A DNA stretch of 5,700 bases from Pseudomonadales bacterium (GTDB lineage Bacteria > Pseudomonadota > Gammaproteobacteria > Pseudomonadales > Pseudohongiellaceae). The notes under the pieces were generated by a model that did no database searches, was not told the DNA's origin, and saw only the letters and a list, made by a program, of their open reading frames with translations. The position numbers were made by a program, and so were the translations under genes. How positions within the stretch are numbered: the first letter of the stretch is position 1; every line of letters starts with the position of its first letter. The stretch spans positions 1 to 5,700 of the forward strand of contig JAKSCP010000339.1 in assembly GCA_022360535.1 (NCBI GenBank). Direction: 5' to 3'. Positions 1 through 5,700 of the stretch are shown in pieces.

Positions 1-467
1 AGGTCACCGAACATACTGAACAAAAAACCGGCGATCTCAAATGTAGTGAGATGTGAGCCCACCAGAAAGACTCCGCGACCTTCTTTAAGAGCAGCATCTA
101 CATGCTCCATACCCTGTATGGTCACTTTGTCCCGATAACGATCTTTGTCCCCACACCAGGCAATACAGATTTCAATAAATCCGATGCCATTGGATAGAAA
201 AGTCTTCTTCACCAGTTGCCGTTGTTCTTTCTTGCTGAACTCGGGAAAGCACAGCCGCACATTGGTCTCGCAAACGTGGCGTCGATCTCTCGCCAGATAA
301 TAGGAGAGCAAACCCAGCAGTTGTCCCAATTTAATCTGAACGGCAAAAGGTAACCGTGCTACCAGCCGCATGCTGAAGATGCCAATCCAGGTAGGCCAGT
401 ATCGCGGTGATCGAAACTGGCCCAAAGGAATCAGCTCTGCGTTGTCTTGAGGATCTGGTTTGGGCAC
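1..467 (-). CDS. lpxL: Lipid A biosynthesis acyltransferase (LpxL/HtrB family), 3' part missing
   Basis: LpxL/HtrB enzymes are inner-membrane acyltransferases that add a secondary acyl chain from acyl-ACP to the Kdo-lipid A precursor. The minus strand reads through to the left edge, so the C-terminal half or more is outside the window. Visible are the family's N-terminal PRYW block (codons near 407-396), an NVRLCFPE segment like the NLELCFPE of E. coli LpxL, and the HX4E catalytic motif in GSHLTTFE (His codon 51-53, Glu codon 36-38). The Pro of PRYW and the catalytic His are 118 residues apart, the same as I recall for E. coli LpxL. There is no ATG before these motifs, and the frame is open back to a TGA near 546. 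I chose GTG at 467, which gives 20 residues before PRYW; TTG at 425 is the alternative. Neither has a good ribosome binding site. Family is secure, but assignment to LpxL rather than the paralogues LpxM or LpxP is inferred. It is divergent from hldE. Confidence 0.88.
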   Translation of the reverse strand, partial: MPKPDPQDNAELIPLGQFRSPRYWPTWIGIFSMRLVARLPFAVQIKLGQLLGLLSYYLARDRRHVCETNVRLCFPEFSKKEQRQLVKKTFLSNGIGFIEICIAWCGDKDRYRDKVTIQGMEHVDAALKEGRGVFLVGSHLTTFEIAGFLFSMFGD

Positions 468-504
468 GAAGGAAGGTGACTTATGGTTAAGGCTTGGCGG
501 CGCT

Positions 505-513
505 ATTGTATCA
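505..513 (-). promoter_or_regulatory. Candidate extended -10 promoter for the lpxL-like gene
   Basis: Read on the minus strand, this is TGA followed by TACAAT, five of six matches to the -10 consensus with the TGN extension. No convincing -35 hexamer lies 16-18 bp upstream, which extended -10 promoters can tolerate. Transcription would begin near 498, about 30 nt before the proposed GTG start at 467. This placement also supports that start. It is a pattern match only. Confidence 0.42.
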
Positions 514-576
514 GAGAGTGTCGGCTGAAAGCCTGAAGCGCTAAACCACGATCACAGACCGATAGCCCTTAGGCTG

Positions 577-585
577 TGTTATTAT
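577..585 (+). promoter_or_regulatory. Candidate extended -10 promoter for hldE
   Basis: TGT followed by TATTAT matches the -10 consensus at five of six positions and has the TGN extension. The region around 556-562 gives only a poor -35 match. Transcription would start near 592, leaving a leader of about 35 nt before the ATG at 627. If it is used, the upstream in-frame GTG at 576 would lie outside the transcript, which supports the ATG start of hldE. Confidence 0.45.
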
Positions 586-614
586 CTGCCGCGTCTCGGG
601 GCAACCCGGGTCAT

Positions 615-619
615 AGGAG
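615..619 (+). promoter_or_regulatory. Ribosome binding site of hldE
   Basis: AGGAG lies 7 nt upstream of the ATG at 627, a near-ideal Shine-Dalgarno position. It decides the start in favour of 627 over the in-frame GTG at 576, which would add 17 residues not expected in the family. Confidence 0.85.
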
Positions 620-626
620 AATCGTA

Positions 627-2057
627 ATGAAACTGGACATGCCTCCCTTTCAAGACGCCAGATTACTGGTTATCGGTGATGTGATGCTGGATCGCTATTG
701 GCATGGCAGCGCCAATCGAGTCTCACCAGAAGCACCGGTTCCGGTTGTAAAGGTTGGTAATCAGGAAGCTCGCCCCGGCGGTGCAGGCAACGTTGCCCTG
801 AACGTTGCCGCATTAGGCAGCGCAACCCGGCTAATTGGTGTGGTAGGTAAAGATGAAGCCGCCGATGAGTTACGCTCACGATTAAATGCTGCCGGTGTTT
901 ACTGCGATTTCATTCATTGCGAAGACAAACCCACCATCACTAAATTGCGTGTCATCAGCCAGCACCAGCAATTGATTCGTGCTGACTTTGAAGAGCCCTT
1001 CCTGGTCGACGATGTGGCTGCGATACAGGGTAAGGCGCAGGACCTGATCGATGACACACAGGCGGTCATTCTCTCTGACTATGCCAAAGGGGCATTGCAG
1101 AATGTTACGCCCTTAATCGAATTGGCCAGAGCAGACAATATTCCGGTTATAGTCGATCCCAAGGGAACAGAATTCGAAAAGTACTCAGGCGCGACTCTTA
1201 TCACACCGAATCTCAATGAATTTGAGGCTGTCGTTGGGCCATGTGCTAATGAGCAGGAGTTAGTAACCAAAGGTTTGAAGCTGGTGAGTGATCTGCAATT
1301 GCAGGCTATTTTGATTACCCGCGGTGAGCACGGCATGACCCTGATCCGGCCCGATTCACCGGAGCTGCATTTGCCGGCCAGAGCCCAGGAAGTATTCGAT
1401 GTCACCGGTGCTGGTGATACGGTGATCTCCGTATTAGCTGCCGCGATGGCTGCGGGGGAGAGTATGGCTGATGCCACTGCTCTCGCCAATCTCGCCGCTG
1501 GTCTGGTGGTTGGCAAACTGGGTACTGCAGCAATAAGTGGACCCGAATTGCGCCGGGCGATTCTGGGCGAGCTCGATTCCAGCCGCGGTGTGATGACATC
1601 AGAGCAGCTATCTATTGCTGTACAGGATGCTCGTGCCCATGGTGAGAAGATCGTTTTTACCAATGGTTGCTTTGACATTATCCATGCCGGCCATGTTGGC
1701 TATCTCACAGAAGCTAAAAAACTGGGCGATCGTTTGATTGTTGCCATCAATGACGATGCTTCTGTAAGAAGATTGAAAGGGTCAGGTCGCCCTATTAATC
1801 CTGTTGAGCGAAGGATGGCAGTGCTTGCAGGGTTGGAAGCGGTAGATTGGGTTGCTTGTTTTTCAGAGGATACACCCGAACCTCTATTGGAAGCACTTCG
1901 GCCCGATGTCCTGGTCAAGGGTGGTGACTACACTATCGATCAGGTGGTCGGTGGTGCATTTGTACAATCCTATGGCGGACAAGTGCAGGCGCTGGAGTTT
2001 CTCGATGATTGTTCTACGTCAGAGATTGTCGAGAAGATGAAACAAGCAGGTAGCTAA
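627..2057 (+). CDS. hldE: Bifunctional D-glycero-beta-D-manno-heptose-7-phosphate kinase / heptose-1-phosphate adenylyltransferase
   Basis: HldE (RfaE) is a cytoplasmic two-domain enzyme that phosphorylates D-glycero-D-manno-heptose 7-phosphate at C1 and, after dephosphorylation by GmhB, adenylylates it to ADP-heptose for the LPS inner core. The 476 residues match the roughly 477 of E. coli HldE. The N-terminal PfkB/ribokinase domain (about 1-320) shows GDVMLDRYW (17-25), the sugar-binding GGAGN (51-55) and the signature DVTGAGDT (258-265), with Asp264 as the expected catalytic base. The C-terminal nucleotidyltransferase domain (about 340-476) shows TNGCFDIIHAGH (345-356) with its HxGH motif, then KGGDY (431-435) and a final STSEIV block. 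The start at 627 has a strong ribosome binding site. Both catalytic halves look intact, so a fused enzyme rather than separate HldA and HldC is expected. The last bases overlap the stop of the opposing reductase gene. Confidence 0.97.
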   Translation: MKLDMPPFQDARLLVIGDVMLDRYWHGSANRVSPEAPVPVVKVGNQEARPGGAGNVALNVAALGSATRLIGVVGKDEAADELRSRLNAAGVYCDFIHCEDKPTITKLRVISQHQQLIRADFEEPFLVDDVAAIQGKAQDLIDDTQAVILSDYAKGALQNVTPLIELARADNIPVIVDPKGTEFEKYSGATLITPNLNEFEAVVGPCANEQELVTKGLKLVSDLQLQAILITRGEHGMTLIRPDSPELHLPARAQEVFDVTGAGDTVISVLAAAMAAGESMADATALANLAAGLVVGKLGTAAISGPELRRAILGELDSSRGVMTSEQLSIAVQDARAHGEKIVFTNGCFDIIHAGHVGYLTEAKKLGDRLIVAINDDASVRRLKGSGRPINPVERRMAVLAGLEAVDWVACFSEDTPEPLLEALRPDVLVKGGDYTIDQVVGGAFVQSYGGQVQALEFLDDCSTSEIVEKMKQAGS

Positions 2058-2839
2058 TCGGTTACCGACTTTGCCGATTCCACATTAGATCGAAGGTGCT
2101 CCGGATTAATAGTGCCGACGATCACACTGCTCACACCTTTTTTCGACAGCGCAAAATCCAGCGCTTTGCGAGCACCGCCCTCTCCCAATGAAAGATGCCC
2201 ACTGTTCATGGCCTTTTTGATCAGAATGCCTCTGTTGTGTTTGGCAGCATAGTCAATCACTGAGCCATCGTCCGTTGCTTCGGCATGGTAGGTCACCATG
2301 GCCATGTCCATTAACTCCAGTGCGCGAATTCCCCCTTCTACCGTCTTGCTGGACATGCCTATACTGCGCACCAGCCCGGCTTCTTTTAGCTTTTGGAGTG
2401 CTTCGACGCAGTCGCTGTTATCGAGAATGGAGAGGTCATTACCATCGGAATGGATGAGTACCATATCCAGATAGTCAGTCTGTAAATCCCGCAGGCTACG
2501 CTCAACGCGCTGCTTCACATAGTCACCCTGGAAATTGTAGACGGACTTGCCAGCAAGAAACTCCTCACCAACCTTGCTACACACGATCCAGTGTTCCCGA
2601 TCAGTCAGTAATCTGCCCAACCGCTGCTCACTGCTACCGTAGGCAGGTGCGGTGTCCAGCAGGTTGATTCCCAGGTCTTTTGCCAGAGCCAGTAAGTCCT
2701 GAACTTCGTTGTCACTGGGCAGACTAAACGTGCTTGGATACTTAACTTCTTGATTACGACCAATTTTCACGGTTCCCAATCCCAGGCAGGATACCGAGAT
2801 ACCAGTGTCGCCCAACGGTCTTTTAGCGAGTGAACTCAT
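2054..2839 (-). CDS. Aldo/keto reductase, substrate unknown
   Basis: A 261-residue NAD(P)H-dependent oxidoreductase of the aldo/keto reductase superfamily (TIM-barrel fold, cytoplasmic). The full catalytic tetrad is visible: Asp62 and Tyr67 in LLDTAPAYGSSE, Lys89 in CSKVGEE and His130 in VLIHSDG. The N-terminus RPLGDTGISVSCLGLGT is the usual opening beta-hairpin and first strand. The C-terminal SSVIVGTINPEHLRSN (about 237-252) is the family's cofactor-phosphate-binding region. It is shorter than the common 300-330 residues, with a compact C-terminus, but nothing essential appears to be missing. It starts 8 nt after the stop of the FAD oxidoreductase gene and has only a weak GAG-containing ribosome binding site overlapping that stop, so co-transcription and translational coupling are likely. 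The substrate cannot be deduced. I recall an oxidoreductase and aldo/keto reductase pair near waaA and rfaE in Pseudomonas, which would suggest conserved linkage, but could not check it here. Confidence 0.93.
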   Translation of the reverse strand: MSSLAKRPLGDTGISVSCLGLGTVKIGRNQEVKYPSTFSLPSDNEVQDLLALAKDLGINLLDTAPAYGSSEQRLGRLLTDREHWIVCSKVGEEFLAGKSVYNFQGDYVKQRVERSLRDLQTDYLDMVLIHSDGNDLSILDNSDCVEALQKLKEAGLVRSIGMSSKTVEGGIRALELMDMAMVTYHAEATDDGSVIDYAAKHNRGILIKKAMNSGHLSLGEGGARKALDFALSKKGVSSVIVGTINPEHLRSNVESAKSVTD

Positions 2840-2847
2840 GGATTAAC

Positions 2848-4059
2848 TCAATCAGTGAATTTGTTTTCCCAGTGGGCATTACCCAGTGGGGGAGGGGGCA
2901 ATAAATCCCTTAATGTGCCTGCTGATGATTGATCGCTTTTCGGAACAGCCTTGGCCTCCAGATGACTGACCAGTTTATCGGCAAGGGAAGGCGCGAGTGT
3001 AAACTTGGTTGGGAATACCACGATGGTGTTGTTCTCCTCGTTGAAAACCGAATCATCAGGCCTTTGTTTGTCGGTCATCTGCGCCTCGGCGCGATTTATG
3101 AGAAAGCTGTCCCACTCTGCCGCGCTCAAATCAACCCAGGGAAAATAGATCTGTAATTGTGCTTTCGCTGCCTTGATCTGTTCATCTGCTGATTTCTTGA
3201 CTCCGGACTCGGCCAGCTCGCCGCCGAGATACCAAACCGTCGCTTCATTCTCGTCTCGATGGGAGGTTACTGTAAGTATTGGAGTGAGACTGAAATCATC
3301 ACCAATGCAATGGGCATAGATTGCGGGCAAGTTTTTCTGCTTTACATAAACCATATGTAGTGGCCGCCGCTGCATGCCGATACTGGTCATGCCACATTGT
3401 GATAGCAATGCTTCATTCCCCTCTCCGGCACTCAGCACACATCTCTTGCAGTCAATCTGTACAGATCCTTCCCTGGTCCCAATAAGCACTCCAGTTATCT
3501 GTTCATCATCACGTTTAAAATTTATATTTTGACGATCGATGTGAAATAAGTAGTCTTCCTGACCCCTAACTAGTTCTCGAATAAGACTTCCTGAGTCGAT
3601 AACAAAGTCCGGTAAGCGGTATAGGCTTCCATCCGCTGCAGCGTTGGCAAAGAACGCTGGAAGTTGCTCTTTGCTGACAGCTTCCACACGACCTTGCAGA
3701 CTCTTGCTACCATGAAACGTTTTGAGCTTGGAGCGAAAACTGGTGGCCGACCACATATAGTAGTGTTCACTCAATACGTTCACCTCGCGCAGATCGATGG
3801 GATCTTCACCCGCCAGGCACTGCCGCCAGCGGGTCGGCATATCCGCGATGGTATTGGCAGCCTTGGTGAGACTGCCGCTTAGTGCGTACTTCAAGCCGCC
3901 ATGGATAATCCCCTGAGAAGCCAATGTCTGCCCACTGCCTAACTGATTACTTTCCAGCAAGATCGCTTGATAGCCCTCGAGACGTAATCGCTTGAGTAAC
4001 CAAAGACCAGCGATGCCACCGCCGAAGATGACGATGTCAGTTGAATAGCTCAAGTTCAT
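2848..4059 (-). CDS. FAD-dependent oxidoreductase (DAO family), substrate unknown
   Basis: A 403-residue flavoprotein of the D-amino-acid oxidase / glycerol-3-phosphate dehydrogenase-like fold. The N-terminal Rossmann motif is clear: strand DIVIFGGGIAG (8-18) followed by the acidic ribose-binding residue Glu36 in LLES. Next comes the FAD-contacting segment SGQTLASQGIIHGG (42-55), characteristic of this superfamily. VLSAGEGNEALL (from 208) is the second FAD contact, and FPTKFTLAPSLADKLV near the C-terminus resembles the closing FAD-binding block. There is no signal peptide; the hydrophobic N-terminus is the dinucleotide-binding strand. The ATG at 4059 has AAAGG 6 nt upstream. It is the first gene of a two-gene unit with the aldo/keto reductase. 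The protein ends in an unusual run of four prolines and a polar tail. Family membership is firm, but the substrate (amino acid, polyol or sugar acid) cannot be inferred. Confidence 0.92.
   Translation of the reverse strand: MNLSYSTDIVIFGGGIAGLWLLKRLRLEGYQAILLESNQLGSGQTLASQGIIHGGLKYALSGSLTKAANTIADMPTRWRQCLAGEDPIDLREVNVLSEHYYMWSATSFRSKLKTFHGSKSLQGRVEAVSKEQLPAFFANAAADGSLYRLPDFVIDSGSLIRELVRGQEDYLFHIDRQNINFKRDDEQITGVLIGTREGSVQIDCKRCVLSAGEGNEALLSQCGMTSIGMQRRPLHMVYVKQKNLPAIYAHCIGDDFSLTPILTVTSHRDENEATVWYLGGELAESGVKKSADEQIKAAKAQLQIYFPWVDLSAAEWDSFLINRAEAQMTDKQRPDDSVFNEENNTIVVFPTKFTLAPSLADKLVSHLEAKAVPKSDQSSAGTLRDLLPPPPLGNAHWENKFTD
2868..2890. repeat. Imperfect inverted repeat at the end of the FAD oxidoreductase gene
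   Basis: CCCAGTGGG occurs twice, at 2868-2876 and 2882-2890, separated by 5 bp. Each copy is nearly self-complementary, so the pair can fold into a 9-bp stem with one central mismatch and a 5-nt loop in the transcript of either strand. It lies inside the 3' end of the oxidoreductase gene, about 30 nt before the start of the aldo/keto reductase gene. No run of T follows on either strand, so it does not look like a rho-independent terminator. A role in mRNA processing or in tuning the downstream gene is possible but unproven. Confidence 0.5.
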
Positions 4060-4126
4060 TGGTTACCTTTGACTGCATGAAGTGCGGAAGTGCTTGCTGA
4101 GCCCGACTGGCTTCGCGAGCTTCTGA

Positions 4127-4132
4127 AGTATA
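4127..4132 (-). promoter_or_regulatory. Candidate -10 box for the FAD oxidoreductase / aldo-keto reductase unit
   Basis: TATACT on the minus strand matches the -10 consensus at five of six positions. The hexamer 17 bp upstream (TGGGAA) matches the -35 consensus at only three positions. It would give a leader of about 60 nt before the ATG at 4059. The intergenic region 4060-4201 must also contain the waaA promoter unless waaA is read from elsewhere, but I found no convincing plus-strand promoter there. Confidence 0.35.
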
Positions 4133-4201
4133 TCGGCATCAGGCTGAATTTCCCATGGATCGGAAAACGCGGCCAGGACAACAGGGAACACTCTCCACCC
4201 C

Positions 4202-5479
4202 ATGCTCCGTCAACTCTATAGTGTGCTGCTACTGCTGGCGGTTCCTTTTATTGTTCTTCGCCTCTATCTCAAATCAATTGCTCTTCCCGCGTACAGATAT
4301 CGCATTGGCGAGCGCTTTGCGCGATTTGATTCCCCAGTTAACTGGCCAGGTGATAAACCGACTATCTGGGTTCATGCAGTGTCGGTCGGTGAAGTCGTGG
4401 CAGCAGCCCCTTTGGTGAAGGTGTTACAAGCACAGGGCACAAACATCGTTCTCACGACCACTACCCCAACAGGGTCCGACCGCGTGCAAGCAATGTTTGG
4501 CGATTCACTGTTTCATGTCTATGTGCCCTACGATCTGGGGTTTCTTGTTCGTCGCTTTATCAAACAGCTCAAGCCCAGCCTGCTGATCATCATGGAAACG
4601 GAGCTGTGGCCAAATATGTTGCATCACTCGCGGCAGCAGGGAGTAAAGCTGCTGCTCGCCAACGCCCGTCTGTCTGAAAAATCTGCGGCAGGCTATCGAC
4701 GCTTTGCTGGGCTCACCGGGCGCATGCTGCATGCTCTGGATCATATTGCGGCACAAGCGCAATCAGATGCTGATCGTTTTCTCGCGCTGGGTGCCAATGC
4801 TGATGCAGTAAGTGTCACTGGTAGCCTGAAGTTCTATGTTGAGGTGGGCAGCGATGGGGATTCTCCCAGCGCAATATTCGAATCCGTGGCAGCAAGCAAT
4901 CGGCCGGTAATCATTGCTGCCAGCACTCGGGAGGGCGAAGAAGAAAAAGTCATTGCTGCATTCAAAAAGGTCAAGGAAGACACGCGACGCCCATTGTTGC
5001 TGCTGGTGCCGCGGCACCCTGAACGTTTCGACAAGGTCGCGAAACAGTGTGTTGACGAAGGGCTGACTTTGCAAAGACGCAGCAGCGATACCGCTTTGGA
5101 GCTGACCACCGATGTTTTACTGGGCGACTCAATGGGCGAATTACTCAGATACTATAAACTGGCCGACATCGCCTTCGTAGGCGGCAGTCTGGTGGACACG
5201 GGTTGCCAGAATGTTCTTGAGCCTGCAGCCGTAGGACTGCCAATCCTGGTGGGGCCTTCCCAATTCAATTTCGCGACCATTTGTGAACAGTTGGAGGCGG
5301 CCGGTGCGTTGACCACTGTTCAGGACGCCAACGGATTGGCTGAACAGCTTCAGCAATTGCTCAATGATCCTGAGAAACGGCTGGCCATGGGCACGGCGGG
5401 CAGCCGATTGGTAAACGACAATCGGCAGGCTCTGCCACAACTTAGCAAGATTGTGGATGATCTTCTGGCGCAATCCTAA
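4202..5479 (+). CDS. waaA: 3-deoxy-D-manno-octulosonic acid (Kdo) transferase
   Basis: WaaA (KdtA) transfers Kdo from CMP-Kdo to lipid IVA at the cytoplasmic face of the inner membrane, beginning the LPS inner core. The 425 residues match the usual length. An N-terminal hydrophobic segment (about 5-23) anchors it; its start aligns with the MLELLY opening I recall for E. coli, supporting ATG 4202. The N-terminal GT-B domain has HAVSVGE (58-64), with Glu64 the likely catalytic base, and METELWPN (131-138). The C-terminal domain has TGSLKF (206-211), STREGEEE (241-248), PRHPERF (270-276), DSMGEL (309-314) and GGSLVDTGCQNVLEP (327-341). In E. coli the last motif reads GGHN where this protein has GCQN (334-337). 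The best Shine-Dalgarno match, AGGGA at 4183-4187, is 14 nt from the start, farther than usual; no other in-frame ATG exists upstream before the stop at 4145. Whether it adds one or two Kdo residues cannot be told. Confidence 0.96.
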   Translation: MLRQLYSVLLLLAVPFIVLRLYLKSIALPAYRYRIGERFARFDSPVNWPGDKPTIWVHAVSVGEVVAAAPLVKVLQAQGTNIVLTTTTPTGSDRVQAMFGDSLFHVYVPYDLGFLVRRFIKQLKPSLLIIMETELWPNMLHHSRQQGVKLLLANARLSEKSAAGYRRFAGLTGRMLHALDHIAAQAQSDADRFLALGANADAVSVTGSLKFYVEVGSDGDSPSAIFESVAASNRPVIIAASTREGEEEKVIAAFKKVKEDTRRPLLLLVPRHPERFDKVAKQCVDEGLTLQRRSSDTALELTTDVLLGDSMGELLRYYKLADIAFVGGSLVDTGCQNVLEPAAVGLPILVGPSQFNFATICEQLEAAGALTTVQDANGLAEQLQQLLNDPEKRLAMGTAGSRLVNDNRQALPQLSKIVDDLLAQS

Positions 5480-5486
5480 AGCAGGC

Positions 5487-5700
5487 CTAAAACAGAGGAG
5501 AGCGGGTCAAGTTTTCAGCGCCGTCTGCCAGTACATGCACATTATCTTCAACGCGAATACCCCCCAGCGGCATTAGTGCATCAACCAGATCCCAGTTGAT
5601 ATGTGCACCCCGAGCAGTGTTTCGTTCTGGTTCTAATAACAGCGGAATGAAATAGCAGCCGGGCTCGATAGTGAACACCATGTTCTCCTTCATGAGTCGG
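5487..5700 (-). CDS. pepQ: Xaa-Pro dipeptidase (prolidase), C-terminal part only
   Basis: PepQ is a cytoplasmic dimetal aminopeptidase of the M24 pitta-bread family that cleaves dipeptides with C-terminal proline; relatives such as Alteromonas OPAA also hydrolyse organophosphates. Only the last 71 or so codons are in the window and the frame continues past the right edge. MVFTIEPGCYFIPLLLEP and the later GGIRVEDN contain the two C-terminal metal-binding glutamates. Their spacing of 39 residues equals that recalled for OPAA (Glu381 and Glu420). The INW...LMPLGGIRVEDN block is typical of PepQ rather than of methionine aminopeptidase or PepP. The ATG at 5693 is an internal Met and not the start. 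The gene converges on waaA with a 7-bp gap. Confidence 0.9.
   Translation of the reverse strand, partial: RLMKENMVFTIEPGCYFIPLLLEPERNTARGAHINWDLVDALMPLGGIRVEDNVHVLADGAENLTRSPLF

Noticed and set aside
576..626. N-terminal extension of HldE from GTG 576
   Set aside because: The ATG at 627 has a strong Shine-Dalgarno sequence and yields the family length; the GTG lies at the predicted promoter.
1079..1678. 199-codon open frame antisense to hldE
   Set aside because: It lies wholly inside hldE on the opposite strand, shows no recognisable motif and has an Ala/Ser/Pro/Thr-rich composition as expected from antisense reading. hldE is unmistakable here.
2056..2079. Possible terminator hairpin after hldE (AATCGG / CCGATT)
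   Set aside because: A stem of only six pairs with a 12-nt loop and no following T-run; it also lies in the coding end of the opposing gene.
4079..4093. Direct repeat GAAGTGC x2 (8-bp period) in the waaA upstream region
   Set aside because: Two 7-bp copies are easily due to chance, and they match no operator I recognise.
4110..4120. Near-palindrome around TCGCGA as a regulator site
   Set aside because: It is too short and has only a 6-bp perfect core; there is no second copy or recognisable consensus.
4155..4418. 87-codon plus-strand frame beginning upstream of waaA, considered as a leader peptide or overlapping gene
   Set aside because: It has no ribosome binding site at its ATG, overlaps the waaA N-terminus in another frame and has no conserved-looking sequence.
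1..5700. Search for mobile, CRISPR, toxin-antitoxin or defence elements
   Set aside because: All space is occupied by housekeeping-type genes and two short divergent intergenic regions; no repeats, integrase or transposase sequences were seen.

Overview
The window looks like a chromosomal stretch from a Gram-negative gammaproteobacterium. Three of its genes build the lipid A and inner-core part of lipopolysaccharide, and a fourth is a PepQ-type prolidase typical of that class. Coding density is high, G+C is roughly half by eye, and there are no mobile elements, RNA genes or CRISPR repeats. A marine or Pseudomonas-like lineage is plausible: WaaA carries a GCQN variant that I associate with Pseudomonas-type enzymes. 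No closer placement can be defended from this sequence.

Layout. A truncated lipid A acyltransferase gene (lpxL/htrB-like) leaves through the left edge on the minus strand. A 159-bp intergenic region separates it from hldE, which runs divergently on the plus strand. Each direction has a candidate extended -10 promoter in this region. hldE meets an aldo/keto reductase gene head-on, and their stop codons overlap. That reductase is the second gene of a minus-strand pair whose first gene encodes an FAD-dependent oxidoreductase of the DAO family; the two are 8 nt apart. A second divergent intergenic region of 142 bp leads to waaA (Kdo transferase) on the plus strand. waaA converges, with a 7-bp gap, on the 3' end of pepQ, which runs off the right edge.

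How the genes work together. WaaA transfers Kdo onto lipid IVA, LpxL-type enzymes acylate the Kdo-lipid A precursor, and HldE makes the activated heptose precursor for the inner core. The FAD oxidoreductase and aldo/keto reductase form a tight two-gene unit with no assigned substrate. Their position between two LPS-core genes is the most open question here. I saw no clear defence, mobile or otherwise novel multi-gene system.
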